A stretch of DNA of 64,000 nt from NCBI RefSeq assembly GCF_014207445.1, contig NZ_JACHEM010000001.1, forward strand, positions 310,001 through 374,000, read 5' to 3'. Position numbers and translations under genes: made by a program. Shown here piece by piece: positions 19,036 through 27,835 of this stretch. Position 1 is the first letter of the stretch, and every line of letters starts with the position of its first letter. Origin of the DNA: Streptomyces candidus (GTDB taxonomy: Bacteria; Actinomycetota; Actinomycetes; Streptomycetales; Streptomycetaceae). The notes under the pieces are model-generated. The model made no database searches, was not told the DNA's origin, and was given only the letters and a program-made list of their open reading frames with translations.

Positions 19036-19854
19036 GTGAGTGAGCTGCGGTTCGTCCGACTGGGGTTCGGTGAGAACGCCGTCGAGTACCGGGAGGCCTG
19101 GCAGAGGCAACGCGAGGTGCACGCGGCCCGCTTCGCCGACGAGGTGCCGGACACGTGTCTGCTACTGGAGCACCCGCCCGTCTACACGGCGGGCCGTCGC
19201 ACCGAGGACAGCGAGCGCCCCCTGGACGGGACGCCGGTGGTCGACGTGGACCGCGGCGGCAAGATCACCTGGCACGGTCCCGGCCAGCTCGTCGGCTATC
19301 CGATCCAGAAGCTGCCGCGCCCGGTGGACGTCGTCGCCCACGTGCGGCGGCTGGAGGAGGCCCTCATCCGCACGTGTGCGGAGCTGGGCCTGGAGACGAC
19401 CCGCATCGAGGGCCGCAGCGGCGTGTGGGTCCTGGGCGACCCCGTCGAGCAGCGCCCGCAGATCGGCGGCCTGTCCCTCGACTTCGACCCGCGGCTGTCG
19501 GACCCCGAGTTCGACGCCCGGCTGAACGGTCCCCAGTACGCGCCGTCCAACGCCGGTCAGCGGCGCGAGGACCGCAAGCTCGCCGCGATCGGCATCCGGG
19601 TCGCCAAGGGCGTCACCATGCACGGTTTCTCGCTGAACGTGAACCCGGACAACACCTGGTTCGACCGGATCGTGCCCTGCGGCATCCGCGACGCGGGCGT
19701 CGCCTCGCTCGCCAACGAGCTGGGCCGGGACGTGACCATCGAGGAGGTCCTGCCGGTGGTGGAGAAGCACCTGGCGGCGGTGATGGCGGAGTCCGTCCCC
19801 GCGCCCCGCCCGGTCGAGAAGACATCCGCCCAGGGAATGCCCCTGCCCAGGTGA
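19036..19854 (+). CDS. lipB: Octanoyl-ACP:protein octanoyltransferase
   Basis: LipB moves octanoate from acyl carrier protein to the lipoyl lysine of target proteins, the first step of endogenous lipoylation. The 272-residue product shows the family motifs: [30 protein letters not shown], the catalytic Lys in [17 protein letters not shown] and the catalytic Cys in DRIVPCGI. The GTG at 19036 has GAAGGAG 8 bases upstream; a longer open frame continues upstream but is a chance extension. lipA follows 91 bases downstream, and the two act in sequence. Their target is the two-lipoyl-domain E2 encoded at 2900-4738, along with glycine cleavage H protein elsewhere. Confidence 0.96.
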   Translation: MSELRFVRLGFGENAVEYREAWQRQREVHAARFADEVPDTCLLLEHPPVYTAGRRTEDSERPLDGTPVVDVDRGGKITWHGPGQLVGYPIQKLPRPVDVVAHVRRLEEALIRTCAELGLETTRIEGRSGVWVLGDPVEQRPQIGGLSLDFDPRLSDPEFDARLNGPQYAPSNAGQRREDRKLAAIGIRVAKGVTMHGFSLNVNPDNTWFDRIVPCGIRDAGVASLANELGRDVTIEEVLPVVEKHLAAVMAESVPAPRPVEKTSAQGMPLPR

Positions 19855-19945
19855 GGGTTGCCCGGACGTAGAGCCATGTAAATATCGGGCGTACCCTGGT
19901 GTTCGCCGATGAATCGAAGCCGTTACGGCAAGAGGGAGTGCGGAC

Positions 19946-20911
19946 GTGTCCGCTGTCGCACCCGACGGGCGCAAGATGCTGCGTCTTGAGGTCCGGAACA
20001 GCCAGACCCCCATCGAGCGCAAGCCCGAGTGGATCAAGACCCGGGCGAAGATGGGTCCCGAGTACACCAAGATGCAGGCCCTGGTGAAGGGCGAAGGACT
20101 GCACACGGTGTGCCAGGAGGCCGGCTGCCCCAACATCTACGAATGCTGGGAGGACCGCGAGGCGACCTTCCTCATCGGCGGCGACCAGTGCACGCGGCGC
20201 TGCGACTTCTGCCAGATCGACACGGGCAAGCCCCAGGCCCTGGACCGCGACGAGCCCCGCCGGGTCGGCGAGTCCGTCGTCACCATGGACCTGAACTACG
20301 CCACCATCACCGGCGTCGCCCGCGACGACCTGGAGGACGGCGGGGCGTGGCTGTACGCGGAGACCGTGCGCCAGATCCACCAGCAGACCGCCGGCCGCGC
20401 CGAGGGCCGCACCAAGGTCGAGCTGCTGGCCCCCGACTTCAACGCGGTCCCCGAGCTGCTGGACGTCGTCTTCGAGTCCCGCCCGGAGGTCTTCGCACAC
20501 AACGTGGAGACCGTGCCGCGCATCTTCAAGCGCATCCGCCCCGGCTTCCGCTACGAGCGGTCCCTCGACGTCCTCACCAGGGCCCGCGAGGCCGGTCTGG
20601 TCACCAAGTCGAATCTGATCCTCGGCATGGGCGAGACCCGGGAAGAGGTCAGCGAGGCGCTGCGCGACCTGCACGAGGCGGGCTGCGAACTCATCACCAT
20701 CACCCAGTACCTGCGGCCCTCCCCCCGGCACCACCCCGTCGAGCGCTGGGTGAAGCCGATGGAGTTCGTCGAGCTGAAGGACGAGGCCGACGCGATCGGC
20801 TACTCCGGCGTGATGTCGGGTCCGCTGGTCCGCTCCTCCTACCGTGCGGGCCGGCTGTACGGTCAGGCGATGGAGCGGCGCGGGGCACCGGTGACCCCGC
20901 AGGCCGTGTGA
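19946..20911 (+). CDS. lipA: Lipoyl synthase (radical SAM)
   Basis: LipA inserts two sulfurs into the octanoyl group placed by LipB. The 321-residue sequence has both iron-sulfur cluster motifs: the auxiliary cluster Cys in [13 protein letters not shown] and the radical-SAM cluster motif [10 protein letters not shown]. The C-terminal stretch SSYRAG contains the conserved Ser that ligates the auxiliary cluster. The GTG at 19946 follows GAGGGAG. The gene lies 91 bases downstream of lipB and probably shares its transcript. A strong hairpin ends the unit. Confidence 0.96.
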   Translation: MSAVAPDGRKMLRLEVRNSQTPIERKPEWIKTRAKMGPEYTKMQALVKGEGLHTVCQEAGCPNIYECWEDREATFLIGGDQCTRRCDFCQIDTGKPQALDRDEPRRVGESVVTMDLNYATITGVARDDLEDGGAWLYAETVRQIHQQTAGRAEGRTKVELLAPDFNAVPELLDVVFESRPEVFAHNVETVPRIFKRIRPGFRYERSLDVLTRAREAGLVTKSNLILGMGETREEVSEALRDLHEAGCELITITQYLRPSPRHHPVERWVKPMEFVELKDEADAIGYSGVMSGPLVRSSYRAGRLYGQAMERRGAPVTPQAV

Positions 20912-20954
20912 AACCCGGCACAGCCGACGCACCGCAGTGCCCGCCGTGACGACG

Positions 20955-20996
20955 CGGCCCGTTCGACACCCGCAGGTGGGGGCGTTGAACGGGCCG
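20955..20996 (+). terminator. Hairpin terminator after lipA
   Basis: A 10-bp inverted repeat (CGGCCCGTTC and GAACGGGCCG) with a 22-base loop lies 43 bases after the lipA stop, before the promoter region of the next small gene. Confidence 0.65.
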
Positions 20997-21182
20997 TGTC
21001 GGCGTTTCACCCGTAACGTCGAGGTTTCATCGGTGTTTGACCGGTCGGTCACCTGCTGGTAACACCAGTCGGTGACGCTTGCTCCACGCACCGCAGTTCC
21101 ACCGAGGTTCCACAGCACCGCCGCACCGCAGCTCCACCCACCGCCGCCATTCGCCGTTGTTGTCACGAGAGGGAACCCCGAC

Positions 21183-21377
21183 ATGCAGGCCGTACGCGCC
21201 AAAGCCCTCCCGTCCGTCACGGACGCGCTGCGCACCGTCGAGACGTTGCTGATCGGCACCGGTCAGCGCACCGCCCGCCGCAACGCCTGGACCTCCGTGC
21301 TGGAGGACCGGCGCCGGGCGAAGGACCGGGTGGAGACGCAGGACGTACTGGAGGCGGTGTCCGCTCGTACGTCCTGA
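21183..21377 (+). CDS. Small conserved basic protein (64 aa)
   Basis: This is an unrecognised small protein of 64 residues, rich in Arg and Ala and predicted to be helical (for example VTDALRTVETLLIGTGQRTA and LEDRRRAKDRVETQDVLEAV). It has no membrane segment or cysteine. The ATG at 21183 follows GAGAGGGA at a usable distance. Its coding signal is supported by typical GC-rich third positions and by its place between lipA and the DUF4191 gene, where Streptomyces genomes usually carry a small hypothetical gene. The following gene starts 19 bases after its stop, so they are probably co-transcribed. Function is unknown. Confidence 0.65.
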   Translation: MQAVRAKALPSVTDALRTVETLLIGTGQRTARRNAWTSVLEDRRRAKDRVETQDVLEAVSARTS

Positions 21378-21396
21378 GCAACGTAAACTTTCTCGC

Positions 21397-22101
21397 ATGG
21401 CGAGGAAGGAACGCGCAGCGAACGCGGACACTGCGAACCCCGGGCGACTCAAGCAGATTGCCCTGACGTACAAGATGACCCGGCGGAACGACCCCAAGGT
21501 GGGTCTCGTCGTGGCGGGCGTGGGCATCGTCGTTTTCGGCGTCCTCCTCGGCCTCGGCTTCCTGATCGGGCACCCGGTCTACCTGGGCATCCTGGGTTTC
21601 CTGCTGGCTTTCCTCGCGATGGCGATCGTCTTCGGACGCCGCGCCGAGCGCGCTGCCTTCGGGCAGATGGAAGGGCAGCCGGGGGCGGCGGCGGCGGTCC
21701 TGGACCAGGTCGGCCGCGGCTGGACCACGACACCGGCGGTGGCGATGAACCGCAGCCAGGACGTCGTGCACCGGGCCGTCGGCAAGGCGGGCATCGTGCT
21801 GGTCGCCGAGGGCAACCAGAACCGGCTGCGGACGCTGCTGGCGTCCGAGAAGAAGAAGATGGCCCGCATCGTCGGTCCCGAGGTCCCGGTGACCGACATC
21901 ATCGTCGGCAACGGCGAGGGCCAGGTGCCGCTGAAGAAGGTCCGCACCACCATGCTCAAGCTGCCGCGCACCCTCACCGGCCCGCAGGTCACCGCGACCA
22001 ACGACCGGCTGCGCGCGATGGGCGACCTGATGAGCAACATGCCGATCCCCAAGGGCCCGATGCCCGGCACCAAGGGCATGAAGATGCCGCGCGGCCGCTG
22101 A
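21397..22101 (+). CDS. DUF4191 family membrane protein
   Basis: This 234-residue protein has two membrane helices close together (about residues 34-80: GLVVAGVGIVVFGVLLGLGF, a short turn, then LGILGFLLAFLAMAIVFG). A soluble C-terminal domain with conserved-looking segments (HRAVGKAGIVLVAEG, SEKKKMARIVGPEVPV) follows. It fits DUF4191, an actinobacterial family found next to lipA; the function is not known. The N-terminal 25 residues are basic and cytoplasmic. The genomic link with lipoate synthesis is repeated in many actinomycetes, from memory, but has no mechanistic explanation. Confidence 0.85.
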   Translation: MARKERAANADTANPGRLKQIALTYKMTRRNDPKVGLVVAGVGIVVFGVLLGLGFLIGHPVYLGILGFLLAFLAMAIVFGRRAERAAFGQMEGQPGAAAAVLDQVGRGWTTTPAVAMNRSQDVVHRAVGKAGIVLVAEGNQNRLRTLLASEKKKMARIVGPEVPVTDIIVGNGEGQVPLKKVRTTMLKLPRTLTGPQVTATNDRLRAMGDLMSNMPIPKGPMPGTKGMKMPRGR

Positions 22102-22132
22102 CCGTCCCCCTTCCGTTCCTTCTGTGCAGGCG

Positions 22133-22167
22133 ACGGCCCCGGAACCTTCTCCAGGTTCCGGGGCCGT
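22133..22167. terminator. Bidirectional hairpin terminator
   Basis: A 15-bp perfect stem (ACGGCCCCGGAACCT, loop TCTCC) lies between the convergent DUF4191 and RDD genes and can serve both. Confidence 0.85.
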
Positions 22168-22208
22168 CCTGCTGTCGCCGTCCCCCCGTCCGCGGGCCGC
22201 GTCCCGGG

Positions 22209-22676
22209 TTACATGCGCACCTGTACGGCGCGGGCCAGCCGGTCGTGCAGGCCGCGGCCGTCCCGGTCCCAGATCAGCGCCGGGACCGCCAGGCAGAGCA
22301 GCACGGAGCGCACCACGACCCGGCCGAGGCCGAGGCGTCCGCCGCGCTCGGAGACGACCCGCAGACCGAAGAGGCGCTTGCCGGGGGTACAGGCGACGGT
22401 GCCGACGGTGAGGACGCTCAGAACGAGGAAGATGCCCAGCGCCCAGTTGCCGGCCGCCTGCGAGTCGCCGCGAGCGAAGAGCCCGTAGGCGATGAGCAGG
22501 CACAGGCCCCAGTCGACGAAGAGAGCGCCGAACCGGCGGCCCAGCGGGGCGACGGAGCCCGGCCCCGCGGGGGGCAGGCCGAGGTGCTTGCCCCGGTGTC
22601 CGAAGTCGGCGCCCATCTCCTCGGCGGCCGCGCGCGGCCCGGAGAGCCACGATCCGATTGCTTGCCTGTTGTCCAC
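22209..22676 (-). CDS. RDD family membrane protein
   Basis: This 155-residue membrane protein has the RDD-family pattern. A first helix contains the Arg/Asp signature (RRFGALFVDWGLCLLIAY), a second is LGIFLVLSVLTVGTVACTP, and the conserved GKRLFGLRVV follows. A last hydrophobic helix leads into the closing WDRDGRGLHDRLA motif. Family members have been linked to transport but have no general assigned role. The GTG at 22676 begins the protein at VDNRQAIGSWLSGP, which I favour because the upstream 30 residues of the longer frame are Pro/Gly-rich. The ribosome site is weak. It diverges from glnA, and the GlnR-type boxes lie between them. Confidence 0.85.
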   Translation of the reverse strand: MDNRQAIGSWLSGPRAAAEEMGADFGHRGKHLGLPPAGPGSVAPLGRRFGALFVDWGLCLLIAYGLFARGDSQAAGNWALGIFLVLSVLTVGTVACTPGKRLFGLRVVSERGGRLGLGRVVVRSVLLCLAVPALIWDRDGRGLHDRLARAVQVRM

Positions 22677-22773
22677 CCCACAAAGGTACTGCGCCCCCGT
22701 TCGTCCCGGTCCGGGCGGGGCACACATAAGGGCGCCGGGAAGGACACCGGCGGGGTCCGTCACCACGCCCTGG

Positions 22774-22811
22774 TTAACTTGGGCGAAACAAATGGGTCAT
22801 GCTGGAGAAAT
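22774..22811 (+). promoter_or_regulatory. GlnR operator upstream of glnA
   Basis: Four 5-base elements follow each other at exact 11-base spacing: TTAAC, GAAAC, GTCAT and GAAAT. This matches the known Streptomyces GlnR pattern gTnAc-n6-GaAAc repeated twice. It lies about 110 bases before the glnA start, the expected position for nitrogen-responsive activation. Confidence 0.85.
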
Positions 22812-22921
22812 CCCGGCTGCCTATGGTCGACGCCAGCGTGTGCCACCGCACTGGCCCGCACGAAGACCCGCAGAAATAGCGGCAACCCCGTCCGGCCCCG
22901 GGCGGGAGTAGGAGGAGCTGG

Positions 22922-24331
22922 ATGTTCGGGAACGCCGACGAAGCCAAGAAGTTCATCGCGGACAACGACGTCAAGTTCGTGGACGTCCGGTTCTGCGACC
23001 TGCCGGGCGTGATGCAGCACTTCACGATCCCCGCGGCGGTCTTCGACCCGGACGAGGAGCTCGCCTTCGACGGTTCGTCGATCCGCGGCTTCCAGGCCAT
23101 CCACGAGTCCGACATGGCGCTGCGCGCCGACCTGTCGACGGCCCGCCTGGACCCGTTCCGCCGCGACAAGACGCTCAACATCAACTTCTTCATCCACGAC
23201 CCGATCACGGGCGAGCAGTACAGCCGCGACCCGCGCAACATCGCCAAGAAGGCGGAGGCGTACCTGGCCTCCACCGGTTTCGCGGACACCGCGTACTTCG
23301 GCCCCGAGGCCGAGTTCTACGTCTTCGACAACGTCCGCTTCCAGACGTCGGCGAACGAGAGCTTCTACCACATCGACTCCGAGGCCGGCGCCTGGAACAC
23401 CGGTGCGGTGGAGAACAACCGCGGCTACAAGGTCCGCTACAAGGGCGGCTACTTCCCGACCCCGCCCGTCGACCACTTCGCCGACCTCCGTGCCGAGATC
23501 TCCCTGGAGCTCGACAAGAACGGCCTCCAGGTCGAGCGCCAGCACCACGAGGTGGGCACGGCCGGCCAGGCCGAGATCAACTACAAGTTCAACACCCTCC
23601 TCGCCGCCGCCGACGACCTGATGCTCTTCAAGTACGTCGTGAAGAACGTCGCCTGGCGCAACGGCAAGACCGCGACCTTCATGCCGAAGCCGATCTTCGG
23701 CGACAACGGCTCGGGCATGCACGTCCACCAGTCGCTGTGGCAGAACGGCATCCCGCTGTTCTACGACGAGCAGGGTTACGCCGGTCTCTCGGACATGGCC
23801 CGCTACTACATCGGCGGCATCCTCAAGCACGCCCCGTCGCTGCTGGCCTTCACCAACCCGACGGTGAACTCCTACCACCGTCTGGTCCCCGGCTTCGAGG
23901 CCCCGGTCAACATGGTGTACTCGCAGCGCAACCGCTCCGCCGCGATGCGCATCCCGATCACGGGCTCCAACCCGAAGGCCAAGCGCGTCGAGTTCCGCGC
24001 GCCGGACCCGTCGTCCAACCCGTACCTCGCCTTCTCGGCCCTTCTGATGGCCGGTCTGGACGGCGTGAAGAACAAGATCGAGCCGCCGGAGCCGATCGAC
24101 AAGGACCTCTACGAGCTGGCCCCCGAGGAGCACGCGAACGTGCAGCAGGTCCCGACCTCGCTGCCGGCCGTCCTCGACGCGCTGGAGGCCGACCACGAGT
24201 ACCTGCTGGCCGGCGGCGTCTTCACCGCCGACCTGATCGAGACGTGGATCGACTACAAGCGCACGCACGAGATCGCCCCGATCCAGCTGCGCCCGCACCC
24301 GCACGAGTTCGAGCTGTACTTCGACCTCTAA
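22922..24331 (+). CDS. glnA: Glutamine synthetase type I
   Basis: GlnA makes glutamine from glutamate, ammonia and ATP in a cytoplasmic dodecamer. The 469-residue length is typical of GSI-beta. The beta-grasp domain opens with [20 protein letters not shown] and contains FDGSSIRGF. Metal-binding Glu residues lie in [10 protein letters not shown], and the ATP-binding segment is [18 protein letters not shown]. The sequence [11 protein letters not shown] contains the Tyr that is adenylylated in this class, so activity should be controlled by GlnE, encoded at 60380-63370. AGGAGGAG stands 5 bases before the ATG. A GlnR-type operator precedes it and a long hairpin ends the transcript. Confidence 0.97.
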   Translation: MFGNADEAKKFIADNDVKFVDVRFCDLPGVMQHFTIPAAVFDPDEELAFDGSSIRGFQAIHESDMALRADLSTARLDPFRRDKTLNINFFIHDPITGEQYSRDPRNIAKKAEAYLASTGFADTAYFGPEAEFYVFDNVRFQTSANESFYHIDSEAGAWNTGAVENNRGYKVRYKGGYFPTPPVDHFADLRAEISLELDKNGLQVERQHHEVGTAGQAEINYKFNTLLAAADDLMLFKYVVKNVAWRNGKTATFMPKPIFGDNGSGMHVHQSLWQNGIPLFYDEQGYAGLSDMARYYIGGILKHAPSLLAFTNPTVNSYHRLVPGFEAPVNMVYSQRNRSAAMRIPITGSNPKAKRVEFRAPDPSSNPYLAFSALLMAGLDGVKNKIEPPEPIDKDLYELAPEEHANVQQVPTSLPAVLDALEADHEYLLAGGVFTADLIETWIDYKRTHEIAPIQLRPHPHEFELYFDL

Positions 24332-24377
24332 ACCGGCCGGGTACGTATCCGTCCGACGCGCCTGACGCGTCGTGCGG

Positions 24378-24414
24378 GGAGCCCCGTCACCGCCTTCGGG
24401 CGGTGGCGGGGCTC
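24378..24414 (+). terminator. Hairpin terminator after glnA
   Basis: A stem of about 16 bp (GAGCCCCGTCACCGCC with a TTCG tetraloop and its near-perfect complement) follows the glnA stop by about 46 bases. It may also serve the convergent small gene at 24439-24744. Confidence 0.85.
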
Positions 24415-24438
24415 CCGTCGTGCCGGGCGCGGGACGCG

Positions 24439-24744
24439 TCAGCTCAGCTCGTCGCGGATCAGTTCGCGGACCAGCCGGCACGTGGTGCTGGACGGCGGGT
24501 GGACACCCACCCGGGCGGCGGTGGCGCGGATCCTTCGGTTGGTCGCCTTCTGCGGGACGTAGACCCCGGTGTCCATCAGGGCTATCGCCAGGCGCATGGC
24601 CTTGAGGCGGCGGTTGTGGGAGATGTACCACTCGCGCGGCCGGCCGGCCGGGAGGGGTTTCTTGTACAGCGGTTTCGGCGGTACGGGCTGGCGGCTCTTC
24701 GGCTTGCGGGGGCGGGCGTCGTCCCTCAGTACGGCAGCGGTCAC
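24439..24744 (-). CDS. Small basic hypothetical protein (101 aa)
   Basis: I do not recognise this family. The 101-residue product is very basic, with a Lys/Pro/Arg-rich N-terminal third (PRKPKSRQPVPPKPLYKKPL). A more ordered C-terminal part follows (SHNRRLKAMRLAIALMDTGV ... RIRATAARVGVHPPSSTTCR) that could be a nucleic-acid-binding helical domain. The GTG at 24744 is preferred over the ATG two codons upstream because GGGAGG is 6 bases before it but touches the ATG. It is convergent with glnA, and its promoter faces that of the ArsC-like gene. Conservation next to glnA in Streptomyces is from memory. Confidence 0.65.
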   Translation of the reverse strand: MTAAVLRDDARPRKPKSRQPVPPKPLYKKPLPAGRPREWYISHNRRLKAMRLAIALMDTGVYVPQKATNRRIRATAARVGVHPPSSTTCRLVRELIRDELS

Positions 24745-24873
24745 GGGCATCCTCCCGAGGCGTTCACGGACCCTCTCGGACGCTTCCCATTTTACTGGCC
24801 ACCACTGACAATCGCCGCTGGCCAGAAGGCATTTGACCGCTGTGCGGGGTGGGGCGGGAGGTATCTTCGGGGC

Positions 24874-25251
24874 ATGGAGATCTGGATCAATCCCGCGTGT
24901 TCCAAGTGCCGTTCCGCCGTGCGCATCCTCGACGAGGAGGGGGCCGACTACACGGTGCGCCGCTACCTCGACGACGTGCCCGACGAGGCGGAGATCCAGG
25001 CGGTGCTCGGCCGGCTCGGCCTGGAGCCCTGGGACATCACGCGCACCCGGGAGGCGGACGCCGAGGAGCTGGGCGTACGTGACTGGCCGCGGGACGCCGA
25101 CGCGCGCGAGCGGTGGATCACGGCGCTCGCCGCCCACCCGAAACTGATCCAGCGGCCGATCCTCACCGCCGACGACGGGACCGCGGTGGTCGGGCGTACG
25201 GACGAGGCGGTACGGGACGCCCTGGGGCGCTCGGCACGCCGGGGGAACTGA
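24874..25251 (+). CDS. ArsC/Spx-family thioredoxin-fold protein
   Basis: This 125-residue protein has the ArsC/Spx thioredoxin-like fold. The N-terminal active-site region is NPACSKCRSAVRILDEEGAD, with the CXXC pair at residues 9 and 12, and the C-terminal family motif is IQRPILTADDGTAVVGRTDE. True glutaredoxin-linked arsenate reductases (ArsC) have a single reactive Cys in this place, and Spx proteins have CXXC, so calling it an arsenate reductase is only a family label. No ars genes are nearby. The ATG was chosen because the protein then begins at the first beta-strand. It is separated from both neighbours by about 100 bases. Confidence 0.82.
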   Translation: MEIWINPACSKCRSAVRILDEEGADYTVRRYLDDVPDEAEIQAVLGRLGLEPWDITRTREADAEELGVRDWPRDADARERWITALAAHPKLIQRPILTADDGTAVVGRTDEAVRDALGRSARRGN

Positions 25252-25347
25252 GGAAAGCGCGCGACGGGGCATCCTGAGGGGCCGTTACGGGGCGGGCGGG
25301 GTTCCTCGGGCCCGGCCCCCGGCATCGGTGGCGGCCCGTGCCGTCGG

Positions 25348-26313
25348 TCAGGCGGTCGTGGCCGTCCGCGGCGCCGTCTCCCGGGCCGCGGTCAGCGCCG
25401 TGTCCGCCTGTTCCAGGATCTCCGTCACGCGCAGGCCGAAGCGGGCGTCGCAGGGGTGCGGGGTGCCGCTGCGGGCCGATTCCAGGAGGGCGTCGATCGC
25501 CGCGCCGAAGGACTCGGCCCCCGGCCCCCACGGGTTGGGGAGCGCCGCGACGCCGGAGGCGCCCCGCAGTTCGACGCCGACACCGGACGCCTCGGGCGGG
25601 GCGCTCAGGCTGAGGGTCGCCGTGCTGGACGCACCGGAGGCGTGCCGCAGGGCGAGGTGGGCCATGTCGCCGTGGCCGCCGGAAGCGGCCAGATGGGTGA
25701 CGTCGCCGAGGACCGGCAGGAGCACGGACAGGGCGTGCGGCCCCACGTCCCACAGGGCGCCCTTCTCGCCGCGCCACGGGGAGGCCGCGTACACGCTGTC
25801 GGAGTCCGGCGAGAAGAGCGCGCCCAGCCAGTACGCGTGGGCGGTGAACCAGCCGTCCACGGCGGCCTGTTCGGTGACCCAGGAGGACGTGCCGGTCGCG
25901 AAGCGCAGGGTGAAGAAGACGACGGAGGCGACGCCCGCCGCCTCGGCCGCCTCGGCGACCTGCCGCGCGCCGTCGGCGGTCGTCGCGACCGGCTTGTCGA
26001 GGAGCAGGTGGCAGCCGGCCTGTGCGGCGCGCACGGCGAGCGGCGCCTGGACGTCCGGCGGGAGGGCGATCGCGACCGCGTCGCAGTCCGCGAAGAGGGC
26101 GTCCACGTCGTCGTACGCCCGGGTGCCGTGCGCTTCGGCGATCTCCGCGGCGGCCTCGGGGCGGCGCCCCCACACGCCCACGAAGTCGACGTCGGGGTGG
26201 GCGGCGAGCGCCGGGGCCTGGGTGCGGTGGGCCCAGGGGCCGGTGCCGAGCAGTCCGATGCGGGTACGGGCGGGGGTGTGCGCCGGGGTGCCGGCGGGGG
26301 GCGTCGTGGTCAT
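25348..26313 (-). CDS. Gfo/Idh/MocA family oxidoreductase
   Basis: This 321-residue NAD(P)-dependent dehydrogenase-like protein has an N-terminal Rossmann motif (RIGLLGTGPWAHRTQAPAL), the signature LLDKPVATT containing the family EKP-type motif in DKP form, and a C-terminal alpha/beta domain. Family members act on sugars, inositol or related compounds, but the substrate cannot be inferred. The ATG at 26313 gives a normal length and a short Thr/Pro-rich lead; a longer frame overlaps the glnII promoter and is not favoured. It diverges from glnII across a 233-base gap that contains GlnR-like elements, so it might also respond to nitrogen. Confidence 0.85.
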   Translation of the reverse strand: MTTTPPAGTPAHTPARTRIGLLGTGPWAHRTQAPALAAHPDVDFVGVWGRRPEAAAEIAEAHGTRAYDDVDALFADCDAVAIALPPDVQAPLAVRAAQAGCHLLLDKPVATTADGARQVAEAAEAAGVASVVFFTLRFATGTSSWVTEQAAVDGWFTAHAYWLGALFSPDSDSVYAASPWRGEKGALWDVGPHALSVLLPVLGDVTHLAASGGHGDMAHLALRHASGASSTATLSLSAPPEASGVGVELRGASGVAALPNPWGPGAESFGAAIDALLESARSGTPHPCDARFGLRVTEILEQADTALTAARETAPRTATTA

Positions 26314-26389
26314 GCGACCAGTCTGCCCCTGGGGGCGCGAGTGATCCAGGCGGGCGGTGCGACGCACGTCACCCGGCACGGCTCGTGCG

Positions 26390-26427
26390 GTAACACGGGG
26401 TTCACAAACGGGCAACGGCCGGGAAAT
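26390..26427 (+). promoter_or_regulatory. GlnR-like operator upstream of glnII
   Basis: Four elements at 11-base period, GTAAC, TTCAC, GCAAC and GAAAT, approximate the gTnAc/GaAAc GlnR arrangement. They lie about 120 bases before glnII. The second element is a-type instead of b-type, so the match is weaker than at glnA. A further GTCAC exactly 22 bases upstream (26368) keeps the helical phase. Confidence 0.6.
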
Positions 26428-26546
26428 CGCGGGTTGCCAGGCTGCCGACCATCACCGCAGCAGCAACGGGGCCGCGATCCCGCCACCGCCGCAACCGGTG
26501 GCCGAGTCCCCCCGCAGCCGCGTAGAACCCGTAAAGGATGGCGTCC

Positions 26547-27566
26547 GTGACGTTCAAGGCCGAGTACATCTGGATCGACGGCACCGAGCCGACCGCCAAG
26601 CTCCGCTCGAAGACGAAGATCCTGGCGGACGGCGCCGCGCTGCCCGTCTGGGGCTTCGACGGTTCCAGCACCAACCAGGCCCAGGGGCACGCCTCGGACC
26701 TCGTCCTGAACCCGGTGTTCTCCTGCCCGGACCCGATCCGCGGCGGCGACGACATTCTCGTCATGTGCGACGTCCTGAACATCGACATGACGCCGCACTC
26801 CACCAACACGCGCGCGGAACTGCGGCCGCTGGCCGAGCAGTTCGCGGCCCAGGAGCCGATCTTCGGGATCGAGCAGGAGTACACGTTCTTCGAGGGCGAG
26901 CGCCCGCTGGGCTTCCCGGTGGGCGGCTTCCCGGCCGCACAGGGCGGCTACTACTGCGGTGTCGGCGCGGACGAGATCTTCGGCCGCGAGATCGTGGAGA
27001 AGCACCTCGACCACTGTCTGACGGCGGGCCTGGGGATCTCCGGCATCAACGCCGAGGTCATGCCGGGGCAGTGGGAGTTCCAGGTGGGACCGCTGTCGCC
27101 GCTGGAGGTCTCCGACCAGCTGTGGATCGCCCGCTGGCTGCTCTACCGCACCGCCGAGGACTTCGGAGTGTCCGCCACCCTGGACCCGAAGCCCGTCAAG
27201 GGCGACTGGAACGGCGCCGGCGCGCACACCAACTTCTCCACGAAGGCGATGCGCGAGGGCTACGACGCGATCATCACGGCGTGCGAGTCGCTGGGTGAGG
27301 GCTCGAAGCCGATGGACCACGTGAAGAACTACGGCGCCGGCATCGACGACCGCCTCACCGGGCTGCACGAGACCGCCCCCTGGAACGAGTACAGCTACGG
27401 CGTCTCCGACCGCGGCGCCTCGGTCCGCATCCCCTGGCAGGTCGCCCAGGAGAAGAAGGGCTACATCGAGGACCGCCGCCCGAACGCCAACGTCGACCCG
27501 TACGTCGTCACCCGGCTGATCGTGGAGACGTGCTGCACGGCCCTGGAGAAGGCCGCGCAGGTCTGA
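26547..27566 (+). CDS. glnII: Glutamine synthetase type II
   Basis: This is a eukaryote-like octameric glutamine synthetase, about 339 residues, doing the same reaction as GlnA without control by adenylylation. Typical GSII motifs are visible: VWGFDGSSTNQA near residue 38, QEYTFFEG for the metal-binding Glu, INAEVMPGQWEFQVGP, and GDWNGAGAHTNFSTKAMR. The GTG at 26547 is preferred because AAAGGATGG lies 5-6 bases upstream and the protein then begins TFKAEYIWIDGTEP like known GSII proteins. The ATG at 26538 would add three residues. GlnR-like boxes precede it. It is heat-labile in other actinomycetes and is used under nitrogen limitation. Confidence 0.96.
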   Translation: MTFKAEYIWIDGTEPTAKLRSKTKILADGAALPVWGFDGSSTNQAQGHASDLVLNPVFSCPDPIRGGDDILVMCDVLNIDMTPHSTNTRAELRPLAEQFAAQEPIFGIEQEYTFFEGERPLGFPVGGFPAAQGGYYCGVGADEIFGREIVEKHLDHCLTAGLGISGINAEVMPGQWEFQVGPLSPLEVSDQLWIARWLLYRTAEDFGVSATLDPKPVKGDWNGAGAHTNFSTKAMREGYDAIITACESLGEGSKPMDHVKNYGAGIDDRLTGLHETAPWNEYSYGVSDRGASVRIPWQVAQEKKGYIEDRRPNANVDPYVVTRLIVETCCTALEKAAQV

Positions 27567-27582
27567 ACCTCCCGCGCGGGAT

Positions 27583-27616
27583 GGGGCGTTCGCCGGTACG
27601 GACCGGCGGGCGCCCC
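27583..27616 (+). terminator. Hairpin terminator after glnII
   Basis: An interrupted GC inverted repeat (GGGGCG...CGCCGGT and ACCGGCG...CGCCCC) begins 16 bases after the glnII stop. Confidence 0.7.
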
Positions 27617-27711
27617 TTTCGCGTGCCCGGCGTGACGTCGGCGGTGTGGCCCGAACCGTGTGTCCGGGGGAGCACTGCCGCCCCCGCCGGGCCCGTGCTT
27701 GAATAGGGCGC

Positions 27712-27834
27712 ATGACCGGCTTTCAGAACTCCAGTGCCACGGGTCGTGGCGACCTGGAGCCGTTCTGGCCCTCCCGTCAGCACCACGACTTCGACCGGGT
27801 CTGTTGTCGCGCCGTGAACGCGCGCACCCTCTAA
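27712..27834 (+). CDS. Putative leader peptide with Cys-Cys (40 aa)
   Basis: A 40-codon frame starts at ATG 27712 and ends with the segment HHDFDRVCCRAVNARTL before TAA. It has no clear ribosome site; a -10-like TTGAATAG lies just upstream, which would fit a leaderless transcript. The Cys-Cys pair followed by Arg-rich residues resembles cysteine-containing leader peptides annotated upstream of regulated actinobacterial genes. A perfect 8-bp-stem hairpin begins one base after the stop codon. The next gene, a winged-helix regulator, starts 115 bases later in the same direction. Translation of the Cys codons could therefore influence the hairpin and downstream expression. That role is an inference. 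Confidence 0.6.
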   Translation: MTGFQNSSATGRGDLEPFWPSRQHHDFDRVCCRAVNARTL

Positions 27835-27835
27835 C

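Noticed and set aside
24874-25251. Arsenic resistance operon
   Set aside because: Only an ArsC/Spx-fold protein is present. There is no arsR, arsB or acr3 gene nearby, and the CXXC site is more like Spx than ArsC.
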